Notes: a model not told the origin generated them from the sequence alone. A stretch of DNA of 64,000 nucleotides from Lysinibacillus sp. G4S2 (GCF_030348505.1 NZ_JAUCFJ010000002.1:4716001-4780000), one strand, 5' to 3'. Positions 50,976 to 60,253 are shown, numbered from the stretch's first letter. Translations and numbers: made by a program.

Positions 50976-52925
50976 TTAACGATTTAACAGACTACCAACA
51001 TATTGCAATAATTCATTAGCAGACGTTGTATTATAGCCATGTTCATCAACAAGTCTTGCTACAACCTCATTAATTTTCTTCAACTGTGATTCATCCGGCA
51101 TTTTTGAGGATGTTGTAATTTTCACGACATCCTTGAGATCCGCAAATAGCTTCTTCTGGATTGCATCTCGTAATCTTTCATGAGAATTATAGTCAAAACG
51201 TTTTCCTTTTCGAGCATAAGCAGAAATACGAATTAATATCTCCTCACGGAATGCTTTTTTCGCATTTTCTGAAATACCAATTTGCTCCTCAATAGAGCGC
51301 ATTAATTTTTCATCAGGATTCATTTCTTCACCAGTTAATGGATCGAAAATCTTATTTTTATTACAAAATGCTTCAACATTATCGAGATAGTTATTCATCA
51401 ATGTTTTTGCAGACTCTTCATACGAATAAACAAAAGCTTTTTGCACTTCATTTTTGGCAATATCATCATACTCTCTTCGAGCAACTGCAATATAGTTCAT
51501 ATATTTTTCTCGATCTTCCTGAGAAATCGAAGCATGCTGGTCAAGTCCATCCTTTAGGGCACGCAGAACATCTAACGCATTAATAGATGGTATCTCTTTT
51601 CGGATAATAGCAGAAGAAATACGATTAATAATATACCGTGGATCAATACCGTTCATGCCTTCGTTCGGAAACTCTTTTTTAAGCTCCTCTAAGTCAACGG
51701 AATTAAATCCCTCCACATTTTCTCCGTCGTACAGTCGCATTTTTTTAATAAGATCCACACCTTGCTTTTTCGGTACTTCAAGTCTTGTTAGAACCGAAAA
51801 GATTGCTGCGGCCTTTAATGCATGCGGCGCAATATGAACATGTGACATATCACTTTCTTTAATCATTTTTTCGTAAATCAGTTCTTCCTGACTAACTTTT
51901 AAGTTATACGGAATCGGCATGACAATAATTCGTGAATGCAACGCCTCATTCTTTTTATTTGAAATAAATGAACGATATTCCGTTTCGTTTGTATGCGCAA
52001 CAATTAACTCATCTGCACTAATTAATGCAAAGCGACCTGCTTTAAAATTACCTTCCTGTGTTAAAGACAGTAAATTCCACAAGAATTTTTCATCAAGCTT
52101 TAACATTTCCTGGAATTCCATCATACCCCTATTTGCCTTATTTAACTCACCGTCAAAACGATAAGCACGTGGGTCTGATTCTGAACCAAATTCTCCAATT
52201 GTTGAGAAATCAATACTACCTGTTAAATCAGCAATATCCTGAGATTTTGGATCCGATGGTGTGAAGGTTCCTATACCTACACGTTTGTCTTCAGAAAAAG
52301 TAATACGTTCAATTATCACATTTTCAATACGTCCATCATACTCCTTTTCAAGACGCATCGTATTTAAAGGCGATAAGCTTCCTTCAATTCGTATACCATA
52401 CTCCTCATAAAAATCATTACGTAAATGATGTGGAATTAAATGTAGAGGATCCTCATGCATTGGACATCCCTTAATTGCGAAAACTGCACCTTCATCTGTT
52501 CGCGAAAATTGCTCAAGTCCGCGTTTCAACAAGGTCACTATTGTTGATTTACCACCACTCACTGGTCCCATTAGTAACAAAATACGTTTTCTAACATCCA
52601 ATCTGCGTGCTGCCGGATGGAAATATTCCTCCACCAGTCTTTCAATTGCTGTTTCAAGCCCAAAAATTTCTTGACCAAAAAATTCGTACATTTTTTGCCC
52701 ATCGCGTTGCTCTACACCACTACTTTTTATCATATTGTAGACGCGTGAATGGGCTGTTTGAGCAACTTCAGGTCTTTCCTTGATGATATTTAAGTAATCT
52801 GCAAATGTCCCTTCCCACTTCAGCCGATTTTCTTCTTCGCGATAGCTTTTCACTTTATCTAAAATGTTGATAGCCTTCCCTCCATTCAGGGCTTGATTTA
52901 TAACATAGTATGAAGGAAATGACAT
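50976..52925 (-). CDS. prkA: PrkA family AAA+ kinase/protease
   Basis: A PrkA family protein with an AAA+ domain, long described as a serine kinase. The Walker A box is MGPVSGGKSTIV; nearby are GCPMHEDPLHLIP and NKANRGMMEFQEML with sensor residues. In B. subtilis PrkA acts in sporulation through sigma-K. The coordinates use the first good ATG (52925), giving 649 residues. However, the 18 residues before ATC at 52871 are not in the family, and translation from that ATC would give 631 residues, the length I recall for B. subtilis PrkA. GGAGGG lies 6 nt before this ATC. See the finding on the non-AUG start. Confidence 0.9.
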   Translation of the reverse strand: MSFPSYYVINQALNGGKAINILDKVKSYREEENRLKWEGTFADYLNIIKERPEVAQTAHSRVYNMIKSSGVEQRDGQKMYEFFGQEIFGLETAIERLVEEYFHPAARRLDVRKRILLLMGPVSGGKSTIVTLLKRGLEQFSRTDEGAVFAIKGCPMHEDPLHLIPHHLRNDFYEEYGIRIEGSLSPLNTMRLEKEYDGRIENVIIERITFSEDKRVGIGTFTPSDPKSQDIADLTGSIDFSTIGEFGSESDPRAYRFDGELNKANRGMMEFQEMLKLDEKFLWNLLSLTQEGNFKAGRFALISADELIVAHTNETEYRSFISNKKNEALHSRIIVMPIPYNLKVSQEELIYEKMIKESDMSHVHIAPHALKAAAIFSVLTRLEVPKKQGVDLIKKMRLYDGENVEGFNSVDLEELKKEFPNEGMNGIDPRYIINRISSAIIRKEIPSINALDVLRALKDGLDQHASISQEDREKYMNYIAVARREYDDIAKNEVQKAFVYSYEESAKTLMNNYLDNVEAFCNKNKIFDPLTGEEMNPDEKLMRSIEEQIGISENAKKAFREEILIRISAYARKGKRFDYNSHERLRDAIQKKLFADLKDVVKITTSSKMPDESQLKKINEVVARLVDEHGYNTTSANELLQYVGSLLNR

Positions 52926-53037
52926 TATGATACCCAATACTTTTTCTTTATCGAAGTTTCTTCTTATATTGCCTATAATTTTTTTCTGCTGAATGGAAGA
53001 ATAAATTTAAACATTATTCATTTCGACTGACGTTTTA

Positions 53038-53222
53038 TTGGCGCATTACCAAAATCAGGATGATATTTATTGAAACATTTTCTATATAAGTTGATTGGTG
53101 CGAAAGCGTAGCGACAGCAACAACAACAAATGTTTTCTGTAGCGAAAGCAAAGCGGCAACTACAACAAAGCCCCAGTCGGAACGGAAATGAACCCTACGC
53201 TATAAGCACGTTTTCATCACAA
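53038..53222. repeat. interspersed element with 36-37-nt units
   Basis: It contains GGCGCATTACCAAAATCAGG, two units of GCGAAAGC(G/A)(T/A)AGCG(A/G)CA, the TGTTTTCTGTAG linker, and AAGCCCCAGTCGGAACGG at the right end. It lies upstream of lytH and contains no gene. Confidence 0.65.
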
Positions 53223-53316
53223 AAATTGCTCATTTTTACCGCTTCGTTTTCCCACAAAAAGTGCTGAATGAAGATGAAAAATTCGGTTATTCTAACGTTA
53301 GAAAGGAGGTCCATTA

Positions 53317-54312
53317 TTGAATCGCCATTTTATATTCCTTTTATCATGGATTTTATTATGGAGTTTTACTCTCCCCACGGTTGCTTTAGCAAAAGAAGAA
53401 CCCACTCAAGAAGAAATTGTGCAGCAACGTATGGTCTATTACGTACAATTTGACGAATTACTCATTCCGTGGCATTTTTTAGCAGCCATTGACCAATATG
53501 AACGAAACTTGCAATCAGTTCGTAAAGATATTCCGAAACGGGATGGGATCATTGCCATTCAATTTTCTGATGAATATTGGTCAGGTGCTTTAAATCCTGT
53601 AAGAGATGACACCCGCCCAGAAACAATTAGTTACTTTGGCGGGATGGGACTAGATGGCAATGGTGATGGAGCTGCCAGTCCAAACGAAGACGCCGATGTT
53701 ATATTCTCCATGGCTACTTTTTTAAGTAAATTTGGAACAACTGATGAGGACTTTAAATTAGCTTTATGGGAATATTACGGAAGTGAGCAAGCCGTAAATC
53801 AAATTTTCACCATTTCCAAAATGTATAGTCATTTCAAAACAACTGAGCTAGATGCCCACACATTCCCAGTTCCTACTAATTACGATTACAGTTATCGGGG
53901 TACATGGGGTGCTAATAGGGGCTGGGGCGGACGCCGTATTCATGAAGGAACCGATATTTTCGCTAGCTACGGTACTCCAGTAGTTTCTACTTCTTATGGA
54001 GTAGTGGAAGTAAAAGGCTGGAACCAATTTGGTGGCTGGCGCATAGGAATTCGAGACAATCATAACTCTTATCATTATTATGCCCATCTGGGTAGCTATA
54101 ATAAGGAGATTGAAGTAGGAGATCTTGTTGAGCCAGGAACTGTTCTCGGTTATGTTGGTAGCTCTGGCTACGGTAAAGAAGGAACATCCGGAAAATTCCC
54201 ACCTCATCTTCACTATGGCATATATAAGTTCAATGGTCGTACAGAATGGGCATTTGATCCATACCCATCATTACTACAATGGGAACGACTAGCAAAAAAA
54301 GCAAAACAATAA
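53317..54312 (+). CDS. lytH: M23 peptidase, LytH-like sporulation endopeptidase
   Basis: A 331-residue secreted metalloendopeptidase. TTG 53317 follows AAGGAGG. A signal peptide (FIFLLSWILLWSFTLPTVALA) is followed by a domain of about 190 residues (VQFDELLIPWHFLAAIDQYERN). The M23 domain then follows: GTWGANRGWGGRRIHEGTDIFA (first zinc ligand H-E-G-T-D), HYYAHLGSY and FPPHLHYGIYK (H-x-H). This two-part layout is that of B. subtilis LytH (YunA), an L-Ala-D-Glu peptidase that trims the spore cortex. Length (326-331) agrees. It is divergent from prkA. Confidence 0.85.
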   Translation: MNRHFIFLLSWILLWSFTLPTVALAKEEPTQEEIVQQRMVYYVQFDELLIPWHFLAAIDQYERNLQSVRKDIPKRDGIIAIQFSDEYWSGALNPVRDDTRPETISYFGGMGLDGNGDGAASPNEDADVIFSMATFLSKFGTTDEDFKLALWEYYGSEQAVNQIFTISKMYSHFKTTELDAHTFPVPTNYDYSYRGTWGANRGWGGRRIHEGTDIFASYGTPVVSTSYGVVEVKGWNQFGGWRIGIRDNHNSYHYYAHLGSYNKEIEVGDLVEPGTVLGYVGSSGYGKEGTSGKFPPHLHYGIYKFNGRTEWAFDPYPSLLQWERLAKKAKQ

Positions 54313-54319
54313 TACATGT

Positions 54320-54362
54320 TAGAGCGCTTGGTGCACCTTTGCAGCAAGTGCTTTTTTCTTTT
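54320..54362 (+). terminator. terminator after lytH
   Basis: AGAGCGCTTG and CAAGTGCTTT pair around GTGCACC...GCAG and TTTTTCTTTT follows. Confidence 0.75.
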
Positions 54363-54574
54363 AGGTAGGTAAAAATGCATAAAGGTATTTAAAAAACTTC
54401 AGAATTGTACATATGACATATATTTTTAACTACCTACATCATTAACAACAAAGTGTTATTGTACTAAAACAACTATTTTTATTTTTTCCATCAAAAGTAC
54501 TTATTTATAGATAGATTTAGTTATAAAATAACCTTTGTACTATAACAATAAAAAAAGCAAAGGGTTGGGAAAAG

Positions 54575-56269
54575 ATGAAAGGGATTTTTCAGTTTAAAAC
54601 ACTTAAAGCCCGAATTTTAAGTGCATTTCTTCTTCTATTAGTATTAGTTGTTTGTTTTAATATCTATACTTACATTTCTAATACGAAGATGGAAAAACAA
54701 GCTGACGATTTAGTGAATGAAGATTTAATTGTTTTAACAGCAAGTAAAAATTTAGCAATGTCTATGAGTGTTCGTCTCTCTGCAGCTTTAAGCTACGTCG
54801 CATCGGGTAATGAAAAATACATAGAAACTTTTAAAGAATATCGAAAAATTGCTGAAGAAAGCAATAGCATCATGGAGAAATACGATAAAAATCCTGAGCG
54901 TGAACGTCTGGTAGAAATGGGACGCGAGTGGAGCAATCGTGTCAATACAGAGGTATTCGATGTTTATAAAAAAGGCGATAAAGAATTAGCATTACAAAAT
55001 TTAACGGCTATTAATAATCTTGTAACTGAAGTTCGTACGGGTTATGAAAAATTAGCCAATACACGGACGGAAGAAATTACTAAAATAGGAGGAGATGTAG
55101 TATCTACAAGCAAAAACAATAAAATAATTGGACTAATTGTTAGTATTGTATTGACAATTGCAGGTATTCTAATTGCCATTATTACAGCTAGCAAAATATC
55201 TAAACCTACTACAGTTGTCTCAAAGCGTATGAACGAATTGGCAGATGGTAATTTACAACATGAACCACTTCCAATAACTCGCCGTGACGAGATTGGTCAA
55301 TTAATGCTTTCAGCGAATGATTTGAATGAAAAATTAAAGCAAACGATCAGCTCTATTCATGCTGTTTCCGAAACAGTAGCTGCTAGTAGCGAAGAGCTTG
55401 CTCAATCTTCTAATGAAGTACAAACAGGTACAGAACAAATTACCGTGACTATGCAGGAGTTAGCCTCTGGCACAGAAACACAAGCATCCACTGCAGGTGA
55501 TTTAGCTGAAACAATGGTTACTTTCCAACGTAGTATTCACGAAACAACACAGGAAGGTATTGAATTAAAAGAGCACTCAAATCATGTACAGAATTTAACA
55601 ACTACAGGCAAAGGCTTGATGGTGCAATCAACACAACAAATGGCAGCCATTAATGAAATTGTATTAGATTCAGTAAGAAAAGTGGAAGGCTTAAATGTGC
55701 AGTCTGCTGAAATTTCCAAACTGGTGTCAGTCATTGACGACATTTCAAATCAAACAAATTTACTTGCCTTAAATGCTGCCATCGAAGCAGCTCGTGCAGG
55801 AGAGCATGGTAAAGGGTTTGCAGTAGTAGCCGATGAAGTTCGTAAGCTTGCAGAACAAGTTCAATTCTCTGTCACGGATATTTCCACTATCGTCAACCGC
55901 ATTCAAGGTGAAACTGGCAATGTAACAACTGCTTTGCAATCAGGCTATGAGGAAGTAAAAAGAGGAACAGCACAACTCAATCAAACAAATGAAACATTCG
56001 AACAAATTTCAGGAGCTGTTGAGGATATGATTCTTAACATAAATACCATTTCAGGCAATCTAGATAAAGTTGCTGAAAATTCCGAGTCCATCAATGCCGC
56101 AATTGATGAAATGGCTTCTATTTCCCAAGAGTCTGCTGCTGGTGTAGAACAAACAACAGCAACTGTAGAGGAAACAGCCGCTACTATGGACGAAATTTCA
56201 AAGAGCGCGAACCAGCTCGCTAGTATGGCTGAAGAGTTAAATAGCCAATTACAGAAATTCACTATTTAG
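54575..56269 (+). CDS. methyl-accepting chemotaxis protein
   Basis: A 564-residue chemoreceptor. A first membrane helix ([21 protein letters not shown]) is followed by an extracellular helical sensor of about 150 residues ([26 protein letters not shown], four-helix-bundle type), then a second helix ([21 protein letters not shown]). Then come a HAMP domain ([21 protein letters not shown]) and the long signalling helices. The tip is [39 protein letters not shown]. The ligand is not evident. AAAGGGTTGGG precedes ATG 54575. It is monocistronic; no che genes are in the window. Confidence 0.92.
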   Translation: MKGIFQFKTLKARILSAFLLLLVLVVCFNIYTYISNTKMEKQADDLVNEDLIVLTASKNLAMSMSVRLSAALSYVASGNEKYIETFKEYRKIAEESNSIMEKYDKNPERERLVEMGREWSNRVNTEVFDVYKKGDKELALQNLTAINNLVTEVRTGYEKLANTRTEEITKIGGDVVSTSKNNKIIGLIVSIVLTIAGILIAIITASKISKPTTVVSKRMNELADGNLQHEPLPITRRDEIGQLMLSANDLNEKLKQTISSIHAVSETVAASSEELAQSSNEVQTGTEQITVTMQELASGTETQASTAGDLAETMVTFQRSIHETTQEGIELKEHSNHVQNLTTTGKGLMVQSTQQMAAINEIVLDSVRKVEGLNVQSAEISKLVSVIDDISNQTNLLALNAAIEAARAGEHGKGFAVVADEVRKLAEQVQFSVTDISTIVNRIQGETGNVTTALQSGYEEVKRGTAQLNQTNETFEQISGAVEDMILNINTISGNLDKVAENSESINAAIDEMASISQESAAGVEQTTATVEETAATMDEISKSANQLASMAEELNSQLQKFTI

Positions 56270-56302
56270 GGTATAGGTTTCAATCCAATCCATTTCAGAC
56301 TA

Positions 56303-56523
56303 TACCTGATTACTTTTTTGGTTTACCCGAGCGGTTTTGGGTGATACCCGATCACTTTCTTGGCTTACCCGAGCGGTTTTGGGTGATACCCGATCACTTT
56401 CTCGGCTTACCCGAGCGGTTCTGGGTGATACCTGATCACTTTCTTGGTTCACCCGAGCGGTTTCGGGCGAAGCCTGATCATTTTTTTAGTTTACCCGAGC
56501 GGTTTTGGGTGAGACCTGATCAC
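56303..56523. repeat. 21-nt tandem array, alternating TACCCGAGC / TACC(C/T)GATC
   Basis: Eleven units start at 56303, 56324, 56345, 56366, 56387, 56408, 56429, 56450, 56471, 56492 and 56513, each exactly 21 nt apart. They alternate between TACCCGAGCGGTTTTGGGTG and TACCTGATCACTTTCTTGG types, a 42-nt higher period. The core is shared with the array at 6175-6363. The array lies between convergent genes. Confidence 0.9.
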
Positions 56524-56536
56524 TTTTGTAATCTCT

Positions 56537-56578
56537 CCTAAAAAAAGCGATCTCGCATTACGTTCGAGATCGCTTTCT
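56537..56578. terminator. bidirectional terminator
   Basis: AAAAAGCGATCTCG and CGAGATCGCTTT form a 12-bp stem with a 9-nt loop after the array and before the next convergent gene. Confidence 0.8.
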
Positions 56579-56592
56579 ACTTTAAGAAAATC

Positions 56593-57273
56593 TTATTGCC
56601 AATGTCTAATTGGTACCCGTTCAAGCTCATAGCGTTTAATAATAACACTAATCTTCTGAAACCATTCCTCACATAACTCTAGCGCCTCTTGATACTCGTC
56701 CTCTTCCCTTGATATAGGCTCACAGTCCATAAAAACATATTCTAAAATAGGATCAGATAAGTTATCAGCTACAATTTTCAACGTCAATTGAGACACCTTG
56801 TTATCCTCAGAGTCCTCTTCATCTAATTCCTCTTCTATATCCGGATTTTCACCAAGTAGTGAACTACTTATATAATTATTACTAGTTCTTGCAATATACA
56901 TTTCGTCCTCTACTATAGCAACTTCATATATTTTATTAAATGGGATTTCCTTTTTAATTAATTCCTCTTCTAAATCTTCTCTACTTGCAAGGAAAAGTGT
57001 ATTTGTAGGCTCATTTAATAATAAAGCACTTAAACAATCATCTGATATGATGCAATGTGTATGAGGAATAGCCATTAGCTCCTCCTCACTAGCATCCTGC
57101 ATTTCATTCAACCAGCTAATATAAATAGATCGTTCTTTCACATACCGAATAACTCCTACTATTACTAGCCCTAAACCAATTAAGAAATAAACCCTACTAA
57201 ATATAGCTGTTTCGACTGCATTTGCAAGTAATAAATAGATTGTCCCTAGAAATAAAAGGAAAAAGGTTTTCAT
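56593..57273 (-). CDS. hypothetical protein with N-terminal membrane segments
   Basis: A 226-residue protein. Two hydrophobic segments (MKTFFLLFLGTIYLLLANAV and VYFLIGLGLVIVGVIRYV) form a membrane hairpin, followed by a soluble domain (YISWLNEMQDASEEELMAIP, then LFLASREDLEEELIKKEIPF). An acidic linker (EEELDEEDSEDNK) precedes a beta-rich end (KIVADNLSDPILEYVFMD) and a final helical part. I do not recognise a family. The start ATG 57273 has GAGGGTGGG upstream. It is a single gene that faces the chemoreceptor gene. Confidence 0.6.
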   Translation of the reverse strand: MKTFFLLFLGTIYLLLANAVETAIFSRVYFLIGLGLVIVGVIRYVKERSIYISWLNEMQDASEEELMAIPHTHCIISDDCLSALLLNEPTNTLFLASREDLEEELIKKEIPFNKIYEVAIVEDEMYIARTSNNYISSSLLGENPDIEEELDEEDSEDNKVSQLTLKIVADNLSDPILEYVFMDCEPISREEDEYQEALELCEEWFQKISVIIKRYELERVPIRHWQ

Positions 57274-57406
57274 CCATATCCCACCCTCAAAAAGATAATC
57301 GATAGAAAAATTGCATCCATATTAGTAGAAATTTTATTCTAACGATTAACTTTTCATTCTTAATTTATGTTTTCTATATCAAATCTTCGTACGCTCTAAC
57401 AAATAA

Positions 57407-57449
57407 AAAAGCAGCTACAACGCAATTTTAAACGTTGTAGCTGCTACTA
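57407..57449 (-). terminator. terminator of small membrane protein gene
   Basis: AGCAGCTACAACG and CGTTGTAGCTGCT form a 13-bp perfect stem with a 10-nt loop; on the minus strand TTTTTTA follows. Confidence 0.85.
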
Positions 57450-57499
57450 TAATTTTAAATAATCAATTACCCCTAAATGATTATTCATATTAAAGATAC

Positions 57500-57697
57500 T
57501 TATCCATTTAGTGTCAAAACTAAGGCTGCCGGTATAAATGATATAGAAAACATACTCAAATACCACATTGATGTACGGCGTAATGAAAAACGAACTTGTT
57601 TCTTTTCTGCATAAAAAATGTCTAACATAACTGAAGCAACAACAAGTGGGATCGTAACACATGCAATAGCAACTAATAAAATGTCTAAACCAAACAT
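57500..57697 (-). CDS. small two-helix membrane protein, 65 aa
   Basis: A 65-residue protein with two membrane segments (LDILLVAIACVTIPLVVASV and MWYLSMFSISFIPAALVLTL) joined by a basic loop (YAEKKQVRFSLRRTS). ATG 57697 follows GAGGGGTG, so this start is better than the longer readings. It overlaps another reading frame without a start site (57447-57734), which I leave out. Function unknown. The gene is alone and has a terminator. Confidence 0.6.
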   Translation of the reverse strand: MFGLDILLVAIACVTIPLVVASVMLDIFYAEKKQVRFSLRRTSMWYLSMFSISFIPAALVLTLNG

Positions 57698-57861
57698 AAA
57701 AGCACCCCTCTGTTCGTGAACATTTATTTTCCATCTTTGTGACAACTTTATGTCAATTTCATTGTACACAATTCCGTCACAAAATGTCAACTAGATTCAA
57801 CTAAGAAAAAGTATGCTTTTTACAGAATTTTTTATCACAATAAAGATATTAACGTAACAAA

Positions 57862-57893
57862 CAAAGCAGCCACAAAATGCAGCTGCTTTGTTA
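57862..57893. terminator. hairpin (terminator-like)
   Basis: AACAAAGCAGC and GCTGCTTTGTT form an 11-bp perfect stem with a 10-nt loop. It lies between the DUF1456 gene (57992-58486) and the small membrane gene, both on the minus strand, and is probably the terminator of the former. Confidence 0.6.
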
Positions 57894-57991
57894 ATCATTA
57901 ACACATTGGCTCTTCACTAAAAATTCACTTGACTACTCAATAAGAACGGCGCCTCAAACCTCAAGCTTCTTCATTTTAGTATTAATCCATT

Positions 57992-58486
57992 TCATTCTCT
58001 ATATTTATATGTCAGCCCTCTTAAAAAATTTCTCACAAAACGATCGCCACATTCTTTATAGTTACGATGACTTGGATTTCTTAAAATGGCACCTAATTCG
58101 CCTTTCGAAACGTTAACGCCTCCATCATATAAAAGATCTAACATCTCTTCACTCGTTAAGGCTAGCGCAATTTTCACTTTCTTTAACAGCATATTATTAG
58201 GGCTTTCTTTGCCTGAAACAGGTAGTGGTCCTACAGGCTCACCAGGCTTAGGCTTTTGTGGTCCTCGTTTAAATGTAATAAACCCATTTAAAAAAGCCTC
58301 TATCATTTTATTATTACATTTGATGTATTCTTCAGGTGCTTCTTCCTCATCATTAATTTTAATAAGCATGTTCAATACTTCTTCCTTCGAAAAATCCATG
58401 CCTCCTAGCTTAAAAATTTCAACCATGTCCTTATTTTTAATATCAAGCGCATATCGCAAACGAATTAATATATCATTATTCGTCAT
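57992..58486 (-). CDS. DUF1456 family protein (YehS-like)
   Basis: A 164-residue protein made of two copies of the DUF1456 unit. Copy one is NDILIRLRYALDIKNKDMVEIFKLGGMDFSKEEVLNML; copy two is NMLLKKVKIALALTSEEMLDLLYDGGVNVSKGELGAIL. Each is a helical domain with the pattern L-R-x-A-L-x-(I/L)-x-x-x-D-M. A proline-rich linker (PQKPKPGEPVGPLP) joins them. The E. coli relative is YehS; function unknown. AGGAGG precedes ATG 58486. It is a single gene. Confidence 0.85.
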   Translation of the reverse strand: MTNNDILIRLRYALDIKNKDMVEIFKLGGMDFSKEEVLNMLIKINDEEEAPEEYIKCNNKMIEAFLNGFITFKRGPQKPKPGEPVGPLPVSGKESPNNMLLKKVKIALALTSEEMLDLLYDGGVNVSKGELGAILRNPSHRNYKECGDRFVRNFLRGLTYKYRE

Positions 58487-58671
58487 TTAAAAACCTCCTT
58501 TATGTATTAATAAAGCGTAAATATAAAATGCCAGGCTTAATTATAACAGAGAGCAATACTTTTTCAGCTAGCTTTCTGAAATTCCTATAGTATTTAGACT
58601 GCGCATTTCCTTCTTTTTAAATGTATTAAAAGTAAACTCTCGACCATTCTAATCACAAGGAGGTGAGAAAA

Positions 58672-58869
58672 ATGGCTAATCGTAGCTCAAATAAACTTCA
58701 AGTGCCCGGTGTACAAGAAGCTGTTGATCAATTGAAATATGAAATCGCACAAGAATTTAACGTACAGTTAGGGCCAGAAGCTTCTTCTCGCGCAAACGGT
58801 TCAGTTGGAGGAGAAATTACAAAACGCCTCGTAGAAATGGCTGAAAAACGTTCAAAAGGTTTATTATAA
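58672..58869 (+). CDS. alpha/beta-type small acid-soluble spore protein
   Basis: A 65-residue spore DNA-binding protein. The two conserved helices are in [48 protein letters not shown]: the GPR protease site region ([10 protein letters not shown] type) and [13 protein letters not shown]. These proteins coat spore DNA and protect it from UV and heat. I use ATG 58672 after AAGGAGGTGAG; the GTG at 58663 is inside the binding site. It is monocistronic and has a strong terminator. A sigma-G promoter is expected but I cannot point to one. Confidence 0.95.
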   Translation: MANRSSNKLQVPGVQEAVDQLKYEIAQEFNVQLGPEASSRANGSVGGEITKRLVEMAEKRSKGLL

Positions 58870-58874
58870 AAAAA

Positions 58875-58912
58875 GAAAAGAACGAATCCCTTTTGACTGG
58901 AATTCGTTCTTT
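58875..58912. terminator. terminator of SASP gene
   Basis: AAAGAACGAAT and ATTCGTTCTTT form an 11-bp stem and lie between the convergent SASP and MFS genes. Confidence 0.8.
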
Positions 58913-58922
58913 CGTGTTTTCA

Positions 58923-60137
58923 TTATTTTATTTCACCAGGTTGTAAAGCCCCGTTTGAGCCCTTTTTTAAAGTCAGCATCACCATGAAGGAAATGCAATA
59001 TAAGGCAGCTAAGTAAATCATTACGACCGTCATATCATAACTTTGAAGAATATAGCCGACAAAGATTGGTGAAAATCCTCCTATTGCTCTACCGAAGTTA
59101 AAAATTGTGTTTGTAGCGGTACTTCGAATTTGCACCGGATAGAAGCTACTAATTAATGCTCCATACCCCGCGAACATGCCATTTGAGAAGAAGCCGACAA
59201 TCGCACCACCTATTAAAATTGCGACACTTCCTGTGGCATAGGAATATAAAAACACAGCACATGCAGAGGCAAGTAAAAAGATACCGAAAGCTCGCTTTGC
59301 ACCAAATCGGTCCATAAATCGTCCAAATGTTAGCATCCCAATAATCATGCCAACTGCTGTACTAATTGTCCAAAGAGCCGAGCTTGAAACAGATAGACCT
59401 TGAGATTTTTGCAACATAGATGGCAACCAAATCATTAAGCCATTGTAACCAGCAATTTGAACAGTTGCCATAACGATTAATGACATTGTCGTCATCGATG
59501 TTCGAGGCGTTTCAAATAGTTGCGCCAACTTACCTTTTTCATGTTGCTTATCGATTTTTTTATTTTTCTGAGCAGCCAGCCACTCTGGTGATTCCTCAAG
59601 ATTTTTTCGCACAATAAATGCGAAAATAACAGGTACCACACCAACAAAGAATAAAGCTCTCCACCCTAAAGTCGGAAGTATAACGGCACTTAGTAATGCT
59701 GCTAAAATAACTCCGTATTGAGCACCTACACTAACATATGAAGAAGCTCTTCCTTGCTTATTCTTCGGCCAAGCCTCCGCAACAAGTGCCATACCAATGC
59801 CGTATTCGCCACCTGCACCAAGACCCGCGATAAATCTATAAATATAAATTTGTTCAATATTTGTTGCTAATCCAGTTAAAGCTGTACCAATTGCAAACAA
59901 TAAGATGGTATAAGTAAATATTTTTACTCGCCCATACTTATCCGCTAAAATCCCGAAAATGATGCCGCCCAACAGCATACCAATATTCGTTACAGAAGAA
60001 ATGAGCCCACCCGTTGCGAAATCAATGTTAAATTCCGAAATAATCATTGTCATCGCAAAGGAGATAAACATAATGTCCATTCCTTCCAATGTTAAGCCAG
60101 CTACTGAAGCTACCACTGTTTTCTTACGATAATCCAT
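58923..60137 (-). CDS. MFS transporter under PyrR-type leader (possible pyrimidine-related uptake)
   Basis: A 404-residue, 12-helix major facilitator of the sugar/aromatic acid:proton symporter type. The loop motif is GILADKYGRVKIFTYTILLFA (about residue 60) and RFIAGLGAGGEYGIGMALVAEAWPKNKQGRASS is the second family motif with an acidic residue. It is an importer by type. The gene stands behind a promoter, a PyrR-type attenuator (62155-62279), the group II intron and a second PyrR-loop consensus (60227-60240), so its substrate may be a pyrimidine or precursor such as orotate. That link is inferred from regulation only. ATG 60137 follows TGGAGG. Confidence 0.82.
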   Translation of the reverse strand: MDYRKKTVVASVAGLTLEGMDIMFISFAMTMIISEFNIDFATGGLISSVTNIGMLLGGIIFGILADKYGRVKIFTYTILLFAIGTALTGLATNIEQIYIYRFIAGLGAGGEYGIGMALVAEAWPKNKQGRASSYVSVGAQYGVILAALLSAVILPTLGWRALFFVGVVPVIFAFIVRKNLEESPEWLAAQKNKKIDKQHEKGKLAQLFETPRTSMTTMSLIVMATVQIAGYNGLMIWLPSMLQKSQGLSVSSSALWTISTAVGMIIGMLTFGRFMDRFGAKRAFGIFLLASACAVFLYSYATGSVAILIGGAIVGFFSNGMFAGYGALISSFYPVQIRSTATNTIFNFGRAIGGFSPIFVGYILQSYDMTVVMIYLAALYCISFMVMLTLKKGSNGALQPGEIK

Positions 60138-60217
60138 TCTTACAATCCTCCAGTTTTCGTTGATAAAAATCTCTTTTAGCCTATTTGAGGGAATGGATTA
60201 CACAATTCTTTTCCATT

Positions 60218-60253
60218 CTCTTTTGAAGCCTCACGGGACTCCGTTTAAAAGAG
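60218..60253 (-). promoter_or_regulatory. second PyrR-binding-loop consensus hairpin
   Basis: Read on the minus strand, AGTCCCGTGAGGCT (60227-60240) fits the PyrR RNA consensus ARUCCNGNGAGGYU at all 14 positions. The outer stem is CTCTTTT/AAAAGAG (60247-60253 and 60218-60224). No T-rich terminator follows in the 80 nt up to the start codon, so it may act differently from the first site. Confidence 0.65.

Noticed and set aside
56341..56541. 66-codon ORF with PDHFLGLPERFWV repeats
   Set aside because: By-product of the 21-nt array; same reasoning as for the large array.
57447..57734. 95-codon minus ORF overlapping the small membrane protein
   Set aside because: It overlaps the frame with the good start (57500-57697) and lacks a binding site.
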